Shown here one piece after another: positions 1 through 7,395 of a stretch of 23,253 nt of DNA. The stretch comes from CAYXDO01 sp964463485. Lineage in GTDB: Bacteria > Myxococcota > Kuafuiibacteriia > Kuafuiibacteriales > Kuafuiibacteriaceae. The notes under the pieces are model-generated. The model did no database searches, was not told the origin of the DNA, and was given only the letters and a program-made list of their open reading frames with translations. Made by a program: the position numbers and the translations under genes. The DNA lies in contig CAYXDO010000167.1 of the NCBI GenBank assembly GCA_964463485.1, forward strand, positions 1-23,253, read 5' to 3'. Each line of letters opens with the position of its first letter. The first letter of the stretch is position 1.

Positions 1-60
1 ACGAATCCACGAATCCACGAATCCACGAATCCACGAATCCACGAATCCACGAATCCACGA
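1..60. repeat. Octamer tandem array (ACGAATCC)n
   Basis: Seven and a half perfect copies of the 8-base unit ACGAATCC run from base 1 and continue off the left edge, so the true copy number is unknown. Another copy of the related core CCCACGAAT lies at 91-99. The reverse complement of the unit (ATTCGTGG) recurs at 436-467, so the array is the outer part of one arm of a long inverted repeat. Confidence 0.95.
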
Positions 61-98
61 GTCACGCCTCACCCGCTCGAGCACGCGCTCGCCCACGA
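61..98. repeat. Left inner arm of long inverted repeat
   Basis: Bases 64-76 (ACGCCTCACCCGC) are exactly complementary to 415-427, and 91-98 (GCCCACGA) are complementary to 393-400. The stretch between pairs with only a few mismatches. With the octamers at 1-60 facing those at 436-467, the two arms could pair over most of 1-98 and 393-467. The arms enclose the four-helix-bundle relic at 103-393. Confidence 0.85.
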
Positions 99-102
99 AT
101 CG

Positions 103-393
103 TTAGCTGAGTCTGGCTATCAGCCGAGTCAGCATAGCTGACACTCGGCCCGCGAGGTGCTCAATGTTTCTGCGTCGCTAGGTGACCCGATATCCAGGGC
201 GAGAAGCAGGTCAGCCGCGGCGTCGACTTTCGGCACACTCCCCTCAGCAAATGATCGGCGATGCTCTGGCGTCCTCTCGGGATCTCTTTCGCGAGCCTCT
301 TCGATGGCGCCGCCGTTTGAAGCGCTACTTGATACGCATCGAGTTCTTCGTGTGAGAAAAAAAAACTCGCGGTACGAGCTCCGTTCGTATCAT
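103..393 (-). pseudogene. Decayed four-helix-bundle (23S rRNA IVS-type) protein gene
   Basis: No open frame spans this stretch, but three minus-strand frames carry successive pieces resembling four-helix-bundle proteins of the intervening-sequence type (PF05635/TIGR02436). Frame A (about 358-242) encodes an N-terminal piece with FSHEELDAYQVAL and IPRGRQSIADHLLR. Frame B (about 236-144) encodes a later piece with DAADLLLALDIG. Frame C (144-103) encodes the C-terminus VSAMLTRLIARLS followed by TAA. The central segment that normally carries the NIAEGAG-like motif is absent, so there is a deletion plus frameshifts. A possible start ATG at 393 is out of frame with frame A by one base, across a run of nine T (plus-strand A 357-365). 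The start and stop sit at the inner ends of the flanking arms. Family assignment is by remembered motif similarity, with no database search. Confidence 0.6.
106..133. other. Small imperfect hairpin in the relic's 3' end
   Basis: GCTGA, TC and GGCT pair with AGCC, GA and TCAGC around an ATC loop, with one mismatch and one bulge. It overlaps the C-terminal codons of the decayed gene, so it may only reflect sequence constrained by the former reading frame. Confidence 0.4.
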
Positions 394-467
394 CGTGGGC
401 GTGCGCGTGCGCGTGCGGGTGAGGCGTAAGGGGTGATTCGTGGATTCGTGGATTGCGTGGTTCGTGG
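393..467. repeat. Right arm of long inverted repeat
   Basis: This stretch is complementary to the left arm. 393-400 pairs with 91-98, 415-427 pairs with 64-76, and ATTCGTGG units at 436-443 and 444-451 (plus degenerate copies to 467) face the octamer array at 1-60. The arm begins exactly at the possible start codon of the enclosed four-helix-bundle relic. Confidence 0.85.
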
Positions 468-843
468 AGCGTGCTTGTGAGTCCGAGATTCGAGCCGATC
501 TTGCTCCTGCGCCAACGCGTGCTCGTGCGGGCGATGAGTCGCGGACCGCGGTTCGTAATTCACAGGTTGTGTCACGCGCGTCTCGAGCTCGCCGAATCGA
601 CCCAACTTCCGAATGCCGGGGTTCGAGCAGGGCGCGTTGATCAAGGGATCAGATTCGCCGAAATCACAAGTGATCCAAACTACTGGATTTTGGATTTCCC
701 CGCAGGTTGCTCGTTTTCCCAAGTCAAATTCCGCACCTCTTCTCGACCACGCTCTCGAGGAGGCCAGGATCGCAGGGTTTGGAGAGGAGCTCATCCAAAT
801 CCGCCACAACAACGGAGGTGAGTCGAGCGGCAGCCTCAGAGAG
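468..843. other. Intergenic stretch with no recognisable gene
   Basis: This is about 375 bases between the right arm and the end of the 910-residue gene. Short open frames exist on both strands, but none has a recognisable product or consistent GC-rich third positions. A 7-bp stem (ATCCAAA at 673-679 with TTTGGAT at 689-695) is the only structure noted. I see nothing else. Confidence 0.6.
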
Positions 844-874
844 CTCATGGGCCCGAAGGCACCGGGCCCATGAG
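844..874 (-). terminator. Perfect 12-bp hairpin overlapping a stop codon
   Basis: CTCATGGGCCCG (844-855) and its exact complement (863-874) enclose a 7-base loop. The TGA stop of the 910-residue gene (845-847, minus strand) lies inside the stem, so the last codons of the gene form the hairpin. No T-run follows on the minus strand, so it is not a textbook intrinsic terminator. It could end or stabilise the transcript 3' end. Confidence 0.5.
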
Positions 875-3577
875 AGTAGCGAGCTGGATCCAGGCGTCGG
901 GTCGATCGACGACCAAAGGGCGGAGCGAAACCGTGAGCACACCCTCGTCGTCGAGCTCGGCGACGTGGAGATATCCAGGCACGGCGGCCTTCGAGCCCTT
1001 CATGAGTACCGACACGCTCAACTCGTCTTGGCGGGAAGGGTCGAGATCGATCACCTCTGGCCCGAGCTCTGCGGCGTCTCCAAGATGAAAGGCGCCGGGA
1101 ATATCCGCGCGATCTTTCGACGTGCGAGCTCCGACTGAATCGAACACCGCCAGGTCGAGGTCTGCGCGTTCGTCTTCGAAGTGGAGCGCCAATCGCAGGA
1201 GCGGCGCTCGGGGGAGCGGAGGCGCCCCCAGGCGCAGGAGGATCTGCTCGAGCTGGACTTCTTGGGACGGTTCTGTATGGACCCAGGCCGCGCAGATCAA
1301 ACTCAAGTCGGAGCGCAAGACGCGCACCAACCCATGCCAGCGCCCGGTAGGGTGGCGCGCGAGGAGCACGCGCTCCAAAGACGCGACGGCCTCCTTGAAG
1401 CGACCCCGAGCGGCGAGCTCGTACGCGAGCAACCGAGCGTCGTGGGGCTCTGGAGTCTTGGCATCGTCACTCGTGAGGCCCTCCAGAGCGCCGGACTGTC
1501 CGACCGAGGCCAGCCCGACCGCCGCGAACCTCCTCTCCGGTCCCTGAGTCGCGAGATCCTGGAGCGACTCGTAGGCCACTCCGGCTTCGTCGAGCCTCCC
1601 GCTGGCTCGCATGGCTTCGGCGAGGGAGAACCACGCGAGTCGATGATTTGGGCTCGATCGAACCCAGCGGTCGGCGAGGGTCGTCGCGTTCTCCAAGGCG
1701 CCACGCGCGACCAGGCCCATGATCTCGGAAAGTTGCGGAGCCAAAGATTCCGCGAGCTTCGGATGGACGAGCCGAACTTGGTCGCCCTCGAATTCGAAAG
1801 AAGCCATCACTCGAGTACTGTCCGCCGCCGTAGGGAAGCGCCATTCAGCGATCCTCGAGGCCACGCAGGGCTCCAGCTCGTCGGTGCGATCTCGGCTGAC
1901 TTCCACCCTTCGCGGGCGACCCTTGGGTGTGATTTCGAAGCTGGTTTCGACGCGGGCCGGAGTCGTCGAGCTTCGTGTGTGGCGGGTACAGGGCGAAAGT
2001 CTGAGTGTGAGGTTGGTTAGCCGCGAAACGACCTCCGCGGGATCGATCGCTCCAGACACTTCGACGCTCGAGAGCGAGGTCGCAGGCTCTTCGACTTCCT
2101 CCGTGGGCTCGTCGGAGTGGAGAGTCTTGGATGTGGTGATGCGATCCTCCGCAGGTCGAGGCTCGAACCACGGCCAGTATGGAACGATGGACTCACCCGC
2201 TGTGGCGGAGAGTATGTCCTCCAACCTCCTCACCACGCGGGCCCACCCCACCCGAGCGGTCACGGGCGCGGGTGACTCGACGACGGACTCACCCGAAATC
2301 GAAGGTCGAGGCTCGAGGACCGTTCCGACTCCGTCACCCAGCATGAAGGCCGAGCTCGACCGGAGCGCGCCGATGCCCGCCATGGCCTTGGCCAACGAGA
2401 CACAGGTGACTCCGCCGGGGACGACCTCCACCGTTTCGGCGGCGCTCCCGACCGAAATGGTGACTGTGTTCGGGGCGGGGCCCCGGAGGTCCGCCGCCAC
2501 GAAGCGTGCTTGCCCGGTTCCAGCCGGGTCGAGCTCGGCTGGAAAAGAACCTCTCGAACCCACCACGAAGACCGAGCCGCCGGGCACGGGGGCAGATCGG
2601 AGAGCTCTTGAGAGCTCGACCGGGTCACGAATCACGAGGCCTCGACCGCCAACTCGCTCGAGGGCCGCGTTCTCGTCGCCCGCGCTGAGAAACGAGTCGA
2701 CACGGCGAAAAGTGCCGCGGACGGGTCCGCACCCTCGGCAGGGTTCGAAGTCACCTACGAGGAGAAGCCGGGCGCGAGGGACGGTCGCGAGGGCGCCCGA
2801 AATCGCTCGCCAACTCGAGGCGAGCCCAGCGGCGCCGCGCGGCCGGAGTGAGGCCAGGGATGAGTGCGACTTTCCGGCCGGCCCCTCGAATCGCAGCGCG
2901 GGTGGATCGGTTGCGAAGATCGAGACCGCGGTATCGGGAGGCAAATCATCCAGGAGACGCCCCACCGCTTCGAGGTCGGGCGTCAACGTAGGAGCGCTCG
3001 ACGCGCTCGTGTCGACGACCACGGCCAAAGACTCGATCGGATCCGGCGGAGTCTGTCGTCCCCCGAGCCGCGCGACCAGCCAGCTCCCAGAAGCGCAAGC
3101 GAGTGAGGCCGAAGACGTGGCGTCGGGCTCGACGATTCCGAGCCGCAGCGTGCCCCGGGCCGGCCGAGACTCGTCTGCCGCAAACAAGTCGACGCTGCCG
3201 ATGAGCTTGGCTCCCCGATCCAGAGTAAGCATGGGCGGGTCAAGCTCCCGAACCGCCGGCCCGGGTCGAACGAGCTCGAGCGGGCGGCCGCTGACGAGAC
3301 GAGCGTCGATCCATGAGTTGGCGGTGTCCCTCGAGCTGACGCGAACGACGTGGGCGCGTGGCGGGAGGTCGATCCAGAGCGGCACGCGAGTGGAAGGCTC
3401 AGTCAGCTCGGGCGGAGCCATCAGCTCGATCGTGATCTCGGAGAACGCAGTCGGGCCGTCGCGAACCGTGACCATGTCGACGCGCTCGGCCGGCCACGAT
3501 TCTCCGTTCGATCGTTCGATCGCGAAGGAAGGGACGAAGGAGCACAGGAACAGCGCGAACACGAAGACATTGTGCAA
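845..3577 (-). CDS. Secreted VIT/vWA-like protein with AgmX-type domain and repeats
   Basis: This 910-residue protein begins at a TTG with a hydrophobic N-terminal signal (FVFALFLCSFVPSFA), so export is likely. Residues about 30-165 resemble a VIT-type beta domain. A divergent von Willebrand A-like domain follows, with VVVDTSAS near residue 186 matching the metal-site pattern DxSxS. Residues about 505-610 resemble the AgmX/PglI (TonB-like) C-terminal domain: a GAIDPAEVVSRL opening, a cysteine, FEITPKGRPRRVEV, and CVASRIAEWRFP. A helical TPR-like region (about 625-760) follows, then a C-terminal beta domain near 830-900 with DLDLAVFD, similar in style to DUF2135. It is the last gene of a minus-strand trio, 51 bases after the lipoprotein gene. 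The function is unknown, possibly an envelope scaffold. The start is uncertain because the upstream Shine-Dalgarno is weak. Domain limits are my reading of motifs. Confidence 0.75.
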   Translation of the reverse strand: MHNVFVFALFLCSFVPSFAIERSNGESWPAERVDMVTVRDGPTAFSEITIELMAPPELTEPSTRVPLWIDLPPRAHVVRVSSRDTANSWIDARLVSGRPLELVRPGPAVRELDPPMLTLDRGAKLIGSVDLFAADESRPARGTLRLGIVEPDATSSASLACASGSWLVARLGGRQTPPDPIESLAVVVDTSASSAPTLTPDLEAVGRLLDDLPPDTAVSIFATDPPALRFEGPAGKSHSSLASLRPRGAAGLASSWRAISGALATVPRARLLLVGDFEPCRGCGPVRGTFRRVDSFLSAGDENAALERVGGRGLVIRDPVELSRALRSAPVPGGSVFVVGSRGSFPAELDPAGTGQARFVAADLRGPAPNTVTISVGSAAETVEVVPGGVTCVSLAKAMAGIGALRSSSAFMLGDGVGTVLEPRPSISGESVVESPAPVTARVGWARVVRRLEDILSATAGESIVPYWPWFEPRPAEDRITTSKTLHSDEPTEEVEEPATSLSSVEVSGAIDPAEVVSRLTNLTLRLSPCTRHTRSSTTPARVETSFEITPKGRPRRVEVSRDRTDELEPCVASRIAEWRFPTAADSTRVMASFEFEGDQVRLVHPKLAESLAPQLSEIMGLVARGALENATTLADRWVRSSPNHRLAWFSLAEAMRASGRLDEAGVAYESLQDLATQGPERRFAAVGLASVGQSGALEGLTSDDAKTPEPHDARLLAYELAARGRFKEAVASLERVLLARHPTGRWHGLVRVLRSDLSLICAAWVHTEPSQEVQLEQILLRLGAPPLPRAPLLRLALHFEDERADLDLAVFDSVGARTSKDRADIPGAFHLGDAAELGPEVIDLDPSRQDELSVSVLMKGSKAAVPGYLHVAELDDEGVLTVSLRPLVVDRPDAWIQLATLMGPVPSGP

Positions 3578-3628
3578 CAGATCTCAGTCGAGCTGGAACT
3601 AACGCGCCGAGACGCGGTAGCGAACGCC

Positions 3629-4981
3629 TCACTCACATTGGGAGTCGCGCACCGGCGTGAGGAGCTGCGGCTGGGCGCTCATCGCGAGCACGAGCCCACC
3701 CTCGAGCGCGACCAAGTCGTTGACGACGTCGCGCGCCATCCGCGTATCGAGCCCGCAGTAATGACGCTGCGGGCGCCATTGGCCGAGTTGGCCCGCGGAG
3801 GTCGTGAACAGGAGGTCGGCGTCCCTGTCGAGGATCGCATCGACCCTCGCAGACACTGCACCCTGCTTGGGATCCGCATAAGTCCAGCGTCCGCCCGGCT
3901 CCGCGAACGCCAGAAACCCGTTCGAGGTGCCCATGACGAGCCCATAGCGACGGGTGAGTGCGAGCACGGTTCCGCGAACCGGTCCACCCGCCTCGAACTC
4001 AGCTGGCCGAGAATCGATCGAACCGTGGTCGTAGCGTGCGAAGCCATAGTTGCCGGTGACGGCGATGGCGGTGTCCGCGTCGAGCGCGAGGACGCTCCAC
4101 TCGTTGCTGCCCTCGGCGCCGAAGCGGTGGAGACTCATCCAAGATCCGGCCGAGTATCGGCGAAAGATCGGTCCAGAGACGTCGGCGAACGAGGTCGACG
4201 TGATTGCGTAGAAGACGGGATCGAGTCCGGTGCCCGCCGCATCCAGGGCCACGATGGGTAGCCCATCGCCTGGAGTGACTCGTTTGCCGACGGTCGAACA
4301 CGGAGCGTCGGTGGACGCAAAATCCTGGTCGAAGCGCCAGACTCTCCCCTCGGCGTCTCCGACCCAGAGGGACCCGATGCCCGAGGCGAGCGTGGTGGGT
4401 GCCAATTCGGAGTCGGTCGCGCAGGCCGTAGTCACTTCGCCGTTGGTGTCGATCTGGAGAAAGGCGCGGGCGTGGCCGTAGACGACGAGCGCGCGGCGGC
4501 CCTCGACGGAGACCGCGGCGACGTGTTCGGAACTTTCGATGGGTAGCGTGAGCTCGCGGGATTCGAATTCGATGCAGGCGTCGCACCGGGACCGATCAGG
4601 GACGAGGAGCTCGAGCAAGTCTGGAGGAAGTAGGTTCTCGGCCGCGGTCCATTGTGGAGCGTCGCTTGAATCGTCGTCGAAGACGGCTAGTCGGGCGCGG
4701 GGCGGCGCGAGGAGCTCGCAGCTCCGGCAAGGTTTCGGCTCGATTGGACCGGGGGACAAACCGAGCACATTCAATCCCAAATCGTAGGAGAGGAGCCACA
4801 CGGCCGATACCTCGTCGAACGTACGGGGGGCCTCGAGCGACTCGAACGCGGTCGCTTCCCGAGCAGGTTCGGCGTAGAGCACGTGCGCCGCTCCTCCATC
4901 CGCCGGTGTGACGAGACGGAACGAGGCTCCTGAACAGCTCGCGAGCATGAGCACGGTAGGGAACGAGCGGCTCCTGGGCAT
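3629..4981 (-). CDS. Putative lipoprotein with propeller-like repeats
   Basis: This 450-residue protein starts with an ATG and a lipoprotein signal: two arginines, a short hydrophobic stretch, then LASC with the lipid-accepting cysteine at residue 16. The reading frame stays open far upstream, but that part only shadows the reductase gene, and the lipobox fixes the start here. The C-terminal half has repeated patterns such as LWVGDAEGRVWRFD, NYGFARYDHG and LVMGTSNGFLAF, typical of beta-propeller blades. CRSC and CDAC pairs could form disulfides. No catalytic motif is visible. The gene begins 11 bases after the reductase stop and is probably co-transcribed with it and with the 910-residue protein. 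Likely location is the outer membrane or periplasmic face. I do not recognise a named family. Confidence 0.8.
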   Translation of the reverse strand: MPRSRSFPTVLMLASCSGASFRLVTPADGGAAHVLYAEPAREATAFESLEAPRTFDEVSAVWLLSYDLGLNVLGLSPGPIEPKPCRSCELLAPPRARLAVFDDDSSDAPQWTAAENLLPPDLLELLVPDRSRCDACIEFESRELTLPIESSEHVAAVSVEGRRALVVYGHARAFLQIDTNGEVTTACATDSELAPTTLASGIGSLWVGDAEGRVWRFDQDFASTDAPCSTVGKRVTPGDGLPIVALDAAGTGLDPVFYAITSTSFADVSGPIFRRYSAGSWMSLHRFGAEGSNEWSVLALDADTAIAVTGNYGFARYDHGSIDSRPAEFEAGGPVRGTVLALTRRYGLVMGTSNGFLAFAEPGGRWTYADPKQGAVSARVDAILDRDADLLFTTSAGQLGQWRPQRHYCGLDTRMARDVVNDLVALEGGLVLAMSAQPQLLTPVRDSQCE

Positions 4982-4992
4982 GGGAGACCCAC

Positions 4993-5748
4993 TCACCACG
5001 CGAGTTTGGTGCCGTCTCTGTAGAATCCGCCCGACCCGTCCTCCATCAGGATGGTGGACACGATCGACCTCGCGCCCTCGGGGACGTCGCGCTCCGCATG
5101 ACGCCCACCCATTGCGGTCCGAACCCATCCGGGACAAACGGCGTTCACGCGAACGCCGTGCGGCGCCAGCTCCTTGGCGAGAATGCGGGTCAGGGCGTTG
5201 AGTCCGAGCTTGGAAATCCGGTAGGCCGAGGAAGGCCAACCCAGTCGGGCGTGGCTTCCCGCCTCGACGTCGTGCACGAACGCATTCATGATTTCGATCA
5301 AATCGTTGCGTGTGAGCTTGGGGTTGGAGAACAGCCCTTGGATTTTTGGGCTGAACCCGGCGAGCTCTCCGACCCCGCTCGAGACCATCACGACCTGGCC
5401 GCCTTTGCGGATGAGTGGCACGATCGCGTCGGTGACTCGAAGAACGCCGAAAAAATTCGTGTCGACGGTCCTCTTGGCAATCTCCGCGTCGAACCCATCC
5501 AGCGCGATCCCGGCATTGTGCACCAAAACATCGAGGTTCACTCGGTCCTTGGTCAGCGCCTTCGCGAGGGCGTGGACGCTGGTCGGGTCGAGGACATCGA
5601 GCACACGAGACTCCGTCAGACCTTCGACGTGGAGCTCGACCGGGTTGCGGCTGGTGAGAATGACTCTCCAGGCCTTTTGGGCGAGCTGCCGGGACGTCTC
5701 CAGGCCGAGCCCTCGGTTGGCGCCGGTCACCAGCGCGATTCGCGTCAC
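4993..5748 (-). CDS. CBR1-like short-chain dehydrogenase/reductase
   Basis: From a GTG at 5748 this encodes 251 residues, the usual SDR length. The NAD(P)-binding motif TGANRGLG lies at residues 8-15 and the NAG motif (LVHNAGIA) follows. The active site has Ser123/124 (VSSGVGEL), Tyr176 and Lys180 (YRISK). About 50 residues separate the serine from the tyrosine, including MNAFVHDVEAG and GWPSSAY. This long insertion is typical of monomeric carbonyl reductases related to CBR1 rather than classical tetrameric SDRs. PGWVRTAMGG follows the active site. NADPH-dependent carbonyl reduction in the cytoplasm is the family's reaction; the substrate cannot be predicted. A GTG at 5760 is an alternative start. 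Open frame further upstream is arginine-rich and unconvincing. It heads the minus-strand trio and is divergent from the gene at 5892. Confidence 0.88.
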   Translation of the reverse strand: MTRIALVTGANRGLGLETSRQLAQKAWRVILTSRNPVELHVEGLTESRVLDVLDPTSVHALAKALTKDRVNLDVLVHNAGIALDGFDAEIAKRTVDTNFFGVLRVTDAIVPLIRKGGQVVMVSSGVGELAGFSPKIQGLFSNPKLTRNDLIEIMNAFVHDVEAGSHARLGWPSSAYRISKLGLNALTRILAKELAPHGVRVNAVCPGWVRTAMGGRHAERDVPEGARSIVSTILMEDGSGGFYRDGTKLAW

Positions 5749-5891
5749 CGGGCGAGACACGGACGAGGCATATCGGTCTTGGCTCCGAGAGGCAATGCGC
5801 AGCGCTCGCGGAAGAGGTGATCGCTTTGCGCCGCGGAGCGCCGAGCGTCGTTTGCGTCTTCGAGGCACGCGGGTTGCTCGAACCCCGTGGC

Positions 5892-6398
5892 ATGGAGCTG
5901 AACCAAACACCGCTCTACGACAAGAGCGACAACCCAACCGGTTGCTGCCCTCGATTCAACCCGATCGGATGGGACGATCAAGAGCTCGAGTTCGGCGACA
6001 AGCCATTCGTTCGGGCCTCCACGATCAGCTTCTTTCACGTTCCGTTGAACATGGGTTCGGTCTTCGCGAAGACGTCAGCCGCCATCGAGCGCGCGCACGC
6101 TGAGTCTGGGAGCTTCATCGTTCTCAGTCACGAGGAGTCCCGCTGGCATGCCGAGCATCTGTTCGCCGTCGACCGCGACGTGCCAGGGGCCGAGATGGTG
6201 CGGCTCAGCGGCAAGTTCCTCACGAAAGTCTTCGAGGGTCCGTACTCAGAGACTGGCCGCTGGTGCGAGGAGATGCAGAGTGCGGTCAAGGACAAGGGCA
6301 AGAGGCTGGAGACGATGTACTACTTCTACACGACCTGCCCGCGCTGCGCCAAAGTGTACGGCAAGAACTACGTCGTCGGTGTCGCTCGCATGAGCTGA
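5892..6398 (+). CDS. Conserved protein with GCCPRF and TCPRCAK motifs
   Basis: This encodes 168 residues starting MELNQTPLYD. The frame is open 75 bases upstream, but the MELN start fits the compact conserved proteins I recall with the same opening. Visible motifs are NPTGCCPRFNP near the N-terminus, FFHVPLNMGSVF, RWHAEHLFAV, FLTKVFEGPY, and a C-terminal MYYFYTTCPRCAKVYGKNYVVG. The paired cysteines in GCCP and TCPRC suggest redox or metal chemistry, but this is inference. Homologues in other bacteria are, as I recall, labelled hypothetical or hydrolase without strong support. It is divergent from the reductase gene, with about 143 bases between them. Confidence 0.8.
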   Translation: MELNQTPLYDKSDNPTGCCPRFNPIGWDDQELEFGDKPFVRASTISFFHVPLNMGSVFAKTSAAIERAHAESGSFIVLSHEESRWHAEHLFAVDRDVPGAEMVRLSGKFLTKVFEGPYSETGRWCEEMQSAVKDKGKRLETMYYFYTTCPRCAKVYGKNYVVGVARMS

Positions 6399-6407
6399 GG
6401 CCGCAGA

Positions 6408-6899
6408 ATGTCGCCTCGACCAGACAGGTGTCGCTGGCGGGCTCGCTCTCTTGTCGCCTCCGCCCAACAATTCCCGTCCAAGCTTCTCGCGGGCGCGGGC
6501 TCCGAGCTGGCATGCAACCTGCGTAAGGCTTTGGGCATGGACGCCATTCGAGCCGTAAACACCTGCGCTGCCGATCTGAAAGTGAGCCCGGCCGCCACCC
6601 AAGACACGCATGCGATCCGAAGCCGCTTCGCGGAAGTCAACGCTCGGTTCGCGGCCAACGTGAGCTCCGGCATGAGCCGCGCGGACGCGATCATCAACGC
6701 TCCGGCGATGATTCCGGACGGCGTGGCCGTCTCTGGGGGCAAGGACGCGGCGCGACGCGGCGAGGTCTTGAAGATGATCTCTTGCGCCGGGGACCGGGCT
6801 GGACTGCCGGCTGGGATGACGCAAGAGTTGAAGGGCATGTACAAGGACGCGACCAACGCCAAGAGCGGCAACGTGCTGAACTGGCTCCTGGGTCGCTGA
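6408..6899 (+). CDS. Hypothetical protein, 163 residues
   Basis: I do not recognise this protein. TGAGG at 6396-6400, overlapping the previous stop, is spaced 7 bases from the ATG and supports the start. Third positions become strongly GC-rich after about codon 20, which supports coding in this frame. The first residues are arginine-rich and may not belong to the native protein. The rest is mainly helical, with three cysteines and no signal peptide or membrane segment I can point to. It lies 9 bases after the gene at 5892 and 1 base before the next gene, so the three may be one transcript. Confidence 0.55.
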   Translation: MSPRPDRCRWRARSLVASAQQFPSKLLAGAGSELACNLRKALGMDAIRAVNTCAADLKVSPAATQDTHAIRSRFAEVNARFAANVSSGMSRADAIINAPAMIPDGVAVSGGKDAARRGEVLKMISCAGDRAGLPAGMTQELKGMYKDATNAKSGNVLNWLLGR

Positions 6900-6900
6900 C

Positions 6901-7317
6901 GTGCCAGAGGTGTCGGAGCTCGAGCTTGACCCGCTCGTGGAGCTTGCGGCTTCGCTGCTGGTCAAGGGCGGCGCGGAGCCGTGGACGTACCCGTCGTCGG
7001 CCGAAGAGACACTCGCGACCGCGCTTCGGGCGCGCGCGAAGTCCCAGGACGTCGCGGAGGGCGTGCAAGGCCTTTTTCACGCCGCAATCGCGCTGGCGGA
7101 GGATGAAGCTTCCCCGGAGGCAGCGGGTGTGATTCTGCGGGCGCTCCATGCCGTGCGCGCCGAGCTCGAGCTGGGTGGGGCGAGTCGTTCGGCCCTCGAG
7201 CAGCAGCTCGACGCGGGCTTGAGCTCCGCCATCAAGCGCGCGCCCAGAGCGGGGGAGAAGGCGCCCGAGGGTTCGGTCAAGCTTGGCAGCTTCCCGATCC
7301 GCCGCTTGAGGGGTTGA
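6901..7317 (+). CDS. Hypothetical acidic helical protein upstream of dnaB
   Basis: This encodes 138 residues from a GTG start one base after the preceding stop codon. It is acidic and alanine/leucine-rich over residues 1-105 (ELELDPLVELAASLL, VILRALHAVRAELEL), consistent with an all-helical cytoplasmic protein. It ends in a basic stretch (FPIRRLRG). No family or catalytic motif was recognised. Tight spacing with its neighbour suggests translational coupling. dnaB starts about 80 bases downstream. Confidence 0.65.
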   Translation: MPEVSELELDPLVELAASLLVKGGAEPWTYPSSAEETLATALRARAKSQDVAEGVQGLFHAAIALAEDEASPEAAGVILRALHAVRAELELGGASRSALEQQLDAGLSSAIKRAPRAGEKAPEGSVKLGSFPIRRLRG

Positions 7318-7395
7318 ACCCTCGCCCGGGACATATCCCGTCCAGCTCCACCGCGATCCGATTCCGATCAATCGCCCGATCGTGCAGCCTCGGAC

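Noticed and set aside
1..60. CRISPR array
   Set aside because: Units are 8 bases, contiguous and without spacers; no cas genes in the window.
1719..3602. Long plus-strand open frame (627 codons) opposite the 910-residue gene
   Set aside because: Ser/Arg/Thr-rich peptide without motifs; it is the antisense shadow of a GC-rich gene with signal peptide and recognisable domains on the minus strand.
4982..5893. Upstream extension of the lipoprotein reading frame
   Set aside because: It overlaps the whole reductase gene in another frame with arginine/proline-rich nonsense, and the lipobox fixes the real start at 4981.
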